From assembly GCA_005883655.1 (NCBI GenBank), contig VBDA01000109.1, positions 1-15,423 of the forward strand: a stretch of 15,423 bases of DNA. Direction: 5' to 3'. The DNA comes from Betaproteobacteria bacterium. Its GTDB lineage: Bacteria > Pseudomonadota > Gammaproteobacteria > Burkholderiales > Casimicrobiaceae. Position numbers and translations under genes: made by a program. Under the pieces are notes generated by a model that did no database searches, was not told where the DNA came from, and was given only the letters and a program-made list of their open reading frames with translations. Below are positions 15,089 through 15,423 of the stretch, piece after piece (the stretch's first letter is position 1; every line of letters begins with the position of its first letter).

Positions 15089-15423
15089 CTAACCGAACAA
15101 GCGTAGAGCGCGCGGACCGCCCGGATCGATATGCGCCTCACGCAAGGCAGTGGCCGTGACCTGCACCTGGGCGCGAATCGCGGCCAGCGAAGTGTCGGTG
15201 ATCGGGCGCCGATTGTCATCGACCAGCACGCCCTCGAGGGTCTTCGTCATCCGCTTCGCGGCCATGCGCATCTGATCGAACACCCGGACCGGATCGGAAA
15301 CCCGGGGAACGTCGAGCACAAACACGACGCCCGGTGTGGTCATCTTGCGCAGACTTTCGACGCTGAAAGGCTCCTCCTGTTTGTAATTTTGCAGCGTGTA
15401 CATCGCCGCGCCGGTCTCCTCCT
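15089..15423 (-). CDS. zipA: Cell division protein ZipA, C-terminal part (runs off the window)
   Basis: About 111 codons are visible, and the frame is open to the window edge. The residues match the FtsZ-binding C-terminal domain of ZipA: MTTPGVVFVLDVPRV, then FDQMRMAAKRMTKTLEGVLVDD (split as FDQMRMAAKRM and TKTLEGVLVDD), then NRRPITDTSLAAIR. These correspond to the TTPGV, FD/K-M and LDDQRR-type features of E. coli ZipA. The N-terminal membrane anchor and linker lie outside the window. An internal ATG at 15403 is not the true start. ZipA tethers FtsZ to the inner membrane. The gene sits 19 bases upstream of ligA, as in many beta- and gammaproteobacteria. Confidence 0.82.
   Translation of the reverse strand, partial: EETGAAMYTLQNYKQEEPFSVESLRKMTTPGVVFVLDVPRVSDPVRVFDQMRMAAKRMTKTLEGVLVDDNRRPITDTSLAAIRAQVQVTATALREAHIDPGGPRALRLFG

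Noticed and set aside
15070..15219. A longer N-terminus for ligA starting at 15219
   Set aside because: The extra 50 residues are arginine-rich, overlap the conserved zipA C-terminus and have no ligase homology; GTG 15069 has a Shine-Dalgarno sequence and fits the family start.

Overview
The window looks like chromosomal DNA of a GC-rich proteobacterium, most likely a betaproteobacterium (Burkholderiales or Nitrosomonadales type). The reasons are the zipA-ligA gene order, an OxyR with the enterobacterial cysteine spacing, a tRNA-Val(CAC), an ATTCCC-N8-GGGAAT repeat of the kind scattered through Neisseria and other betaproteobacteria, and the four-part Anbu cluster in its proteobacterial form. 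This assignment rests on recognition of families, not on a database search. No insertion sequence, prophage or CRISPR array is visible.

Layout. Positions 1-79 hold a short repeat. From 80 to about 8192 five genes run on the minus strand. In order of transcription they are a circularly permuted ATP-grasp protein, an alpha-E protein, the proteasome-like peptidase Anbu, a 1099-residue transglutaminase-DUF2126 fusion, and gltX (glutamyl-tRNA synthetase). The 8193-8437 spacer holds a near-consensus sigma-54 promoter with an NtrC-like enhancer about 120 bp upstream. On the other strand it holds a sigma-70 promoter for tRNA-Val(CAC), and that tRNA ends in a textbook terminator. A plus-strand L-2-haloacid dehalogenase follows, convergent with a minus-strand short-chain dehydrogenase. 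A plus-strand TIM-barrel hydrolase of the LigI type diverges from the dehydrogenase and converges on a minus-strand block reading zipA (3' part only), ligA, galU, oxyR. galU and oxyR overlap by ATGA.

How the genes work together. The first four minus-strand genes form the conserved Anbu neighbourhood, predicted in the literature to make and break an unidentified peptide or amide. Two parts look like ATP-dependent amide-bond formers: the ATP-grasp protein and the glutamine-synthetase-like half of the DUF2126 protein. Two parts look like amide-bond breakers or exchangers: Anbu and the transglutaminase-like half. All catalytic residues that I can check are intact. The promoter suggests induction under nitrogen limitation, and no terminator is visible between this cluster and gltX. 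This is the least understood system in the window. The zipA-ligA-galU-oxyR block is housekeeping (division, DNA repair and replication, UDP-glucose supply) joined to peroxide sensing. The dehalogenase, dehydrogenase and hydrolase are accessory catabolic enzymes whose substrates cannot be read from the sequence.
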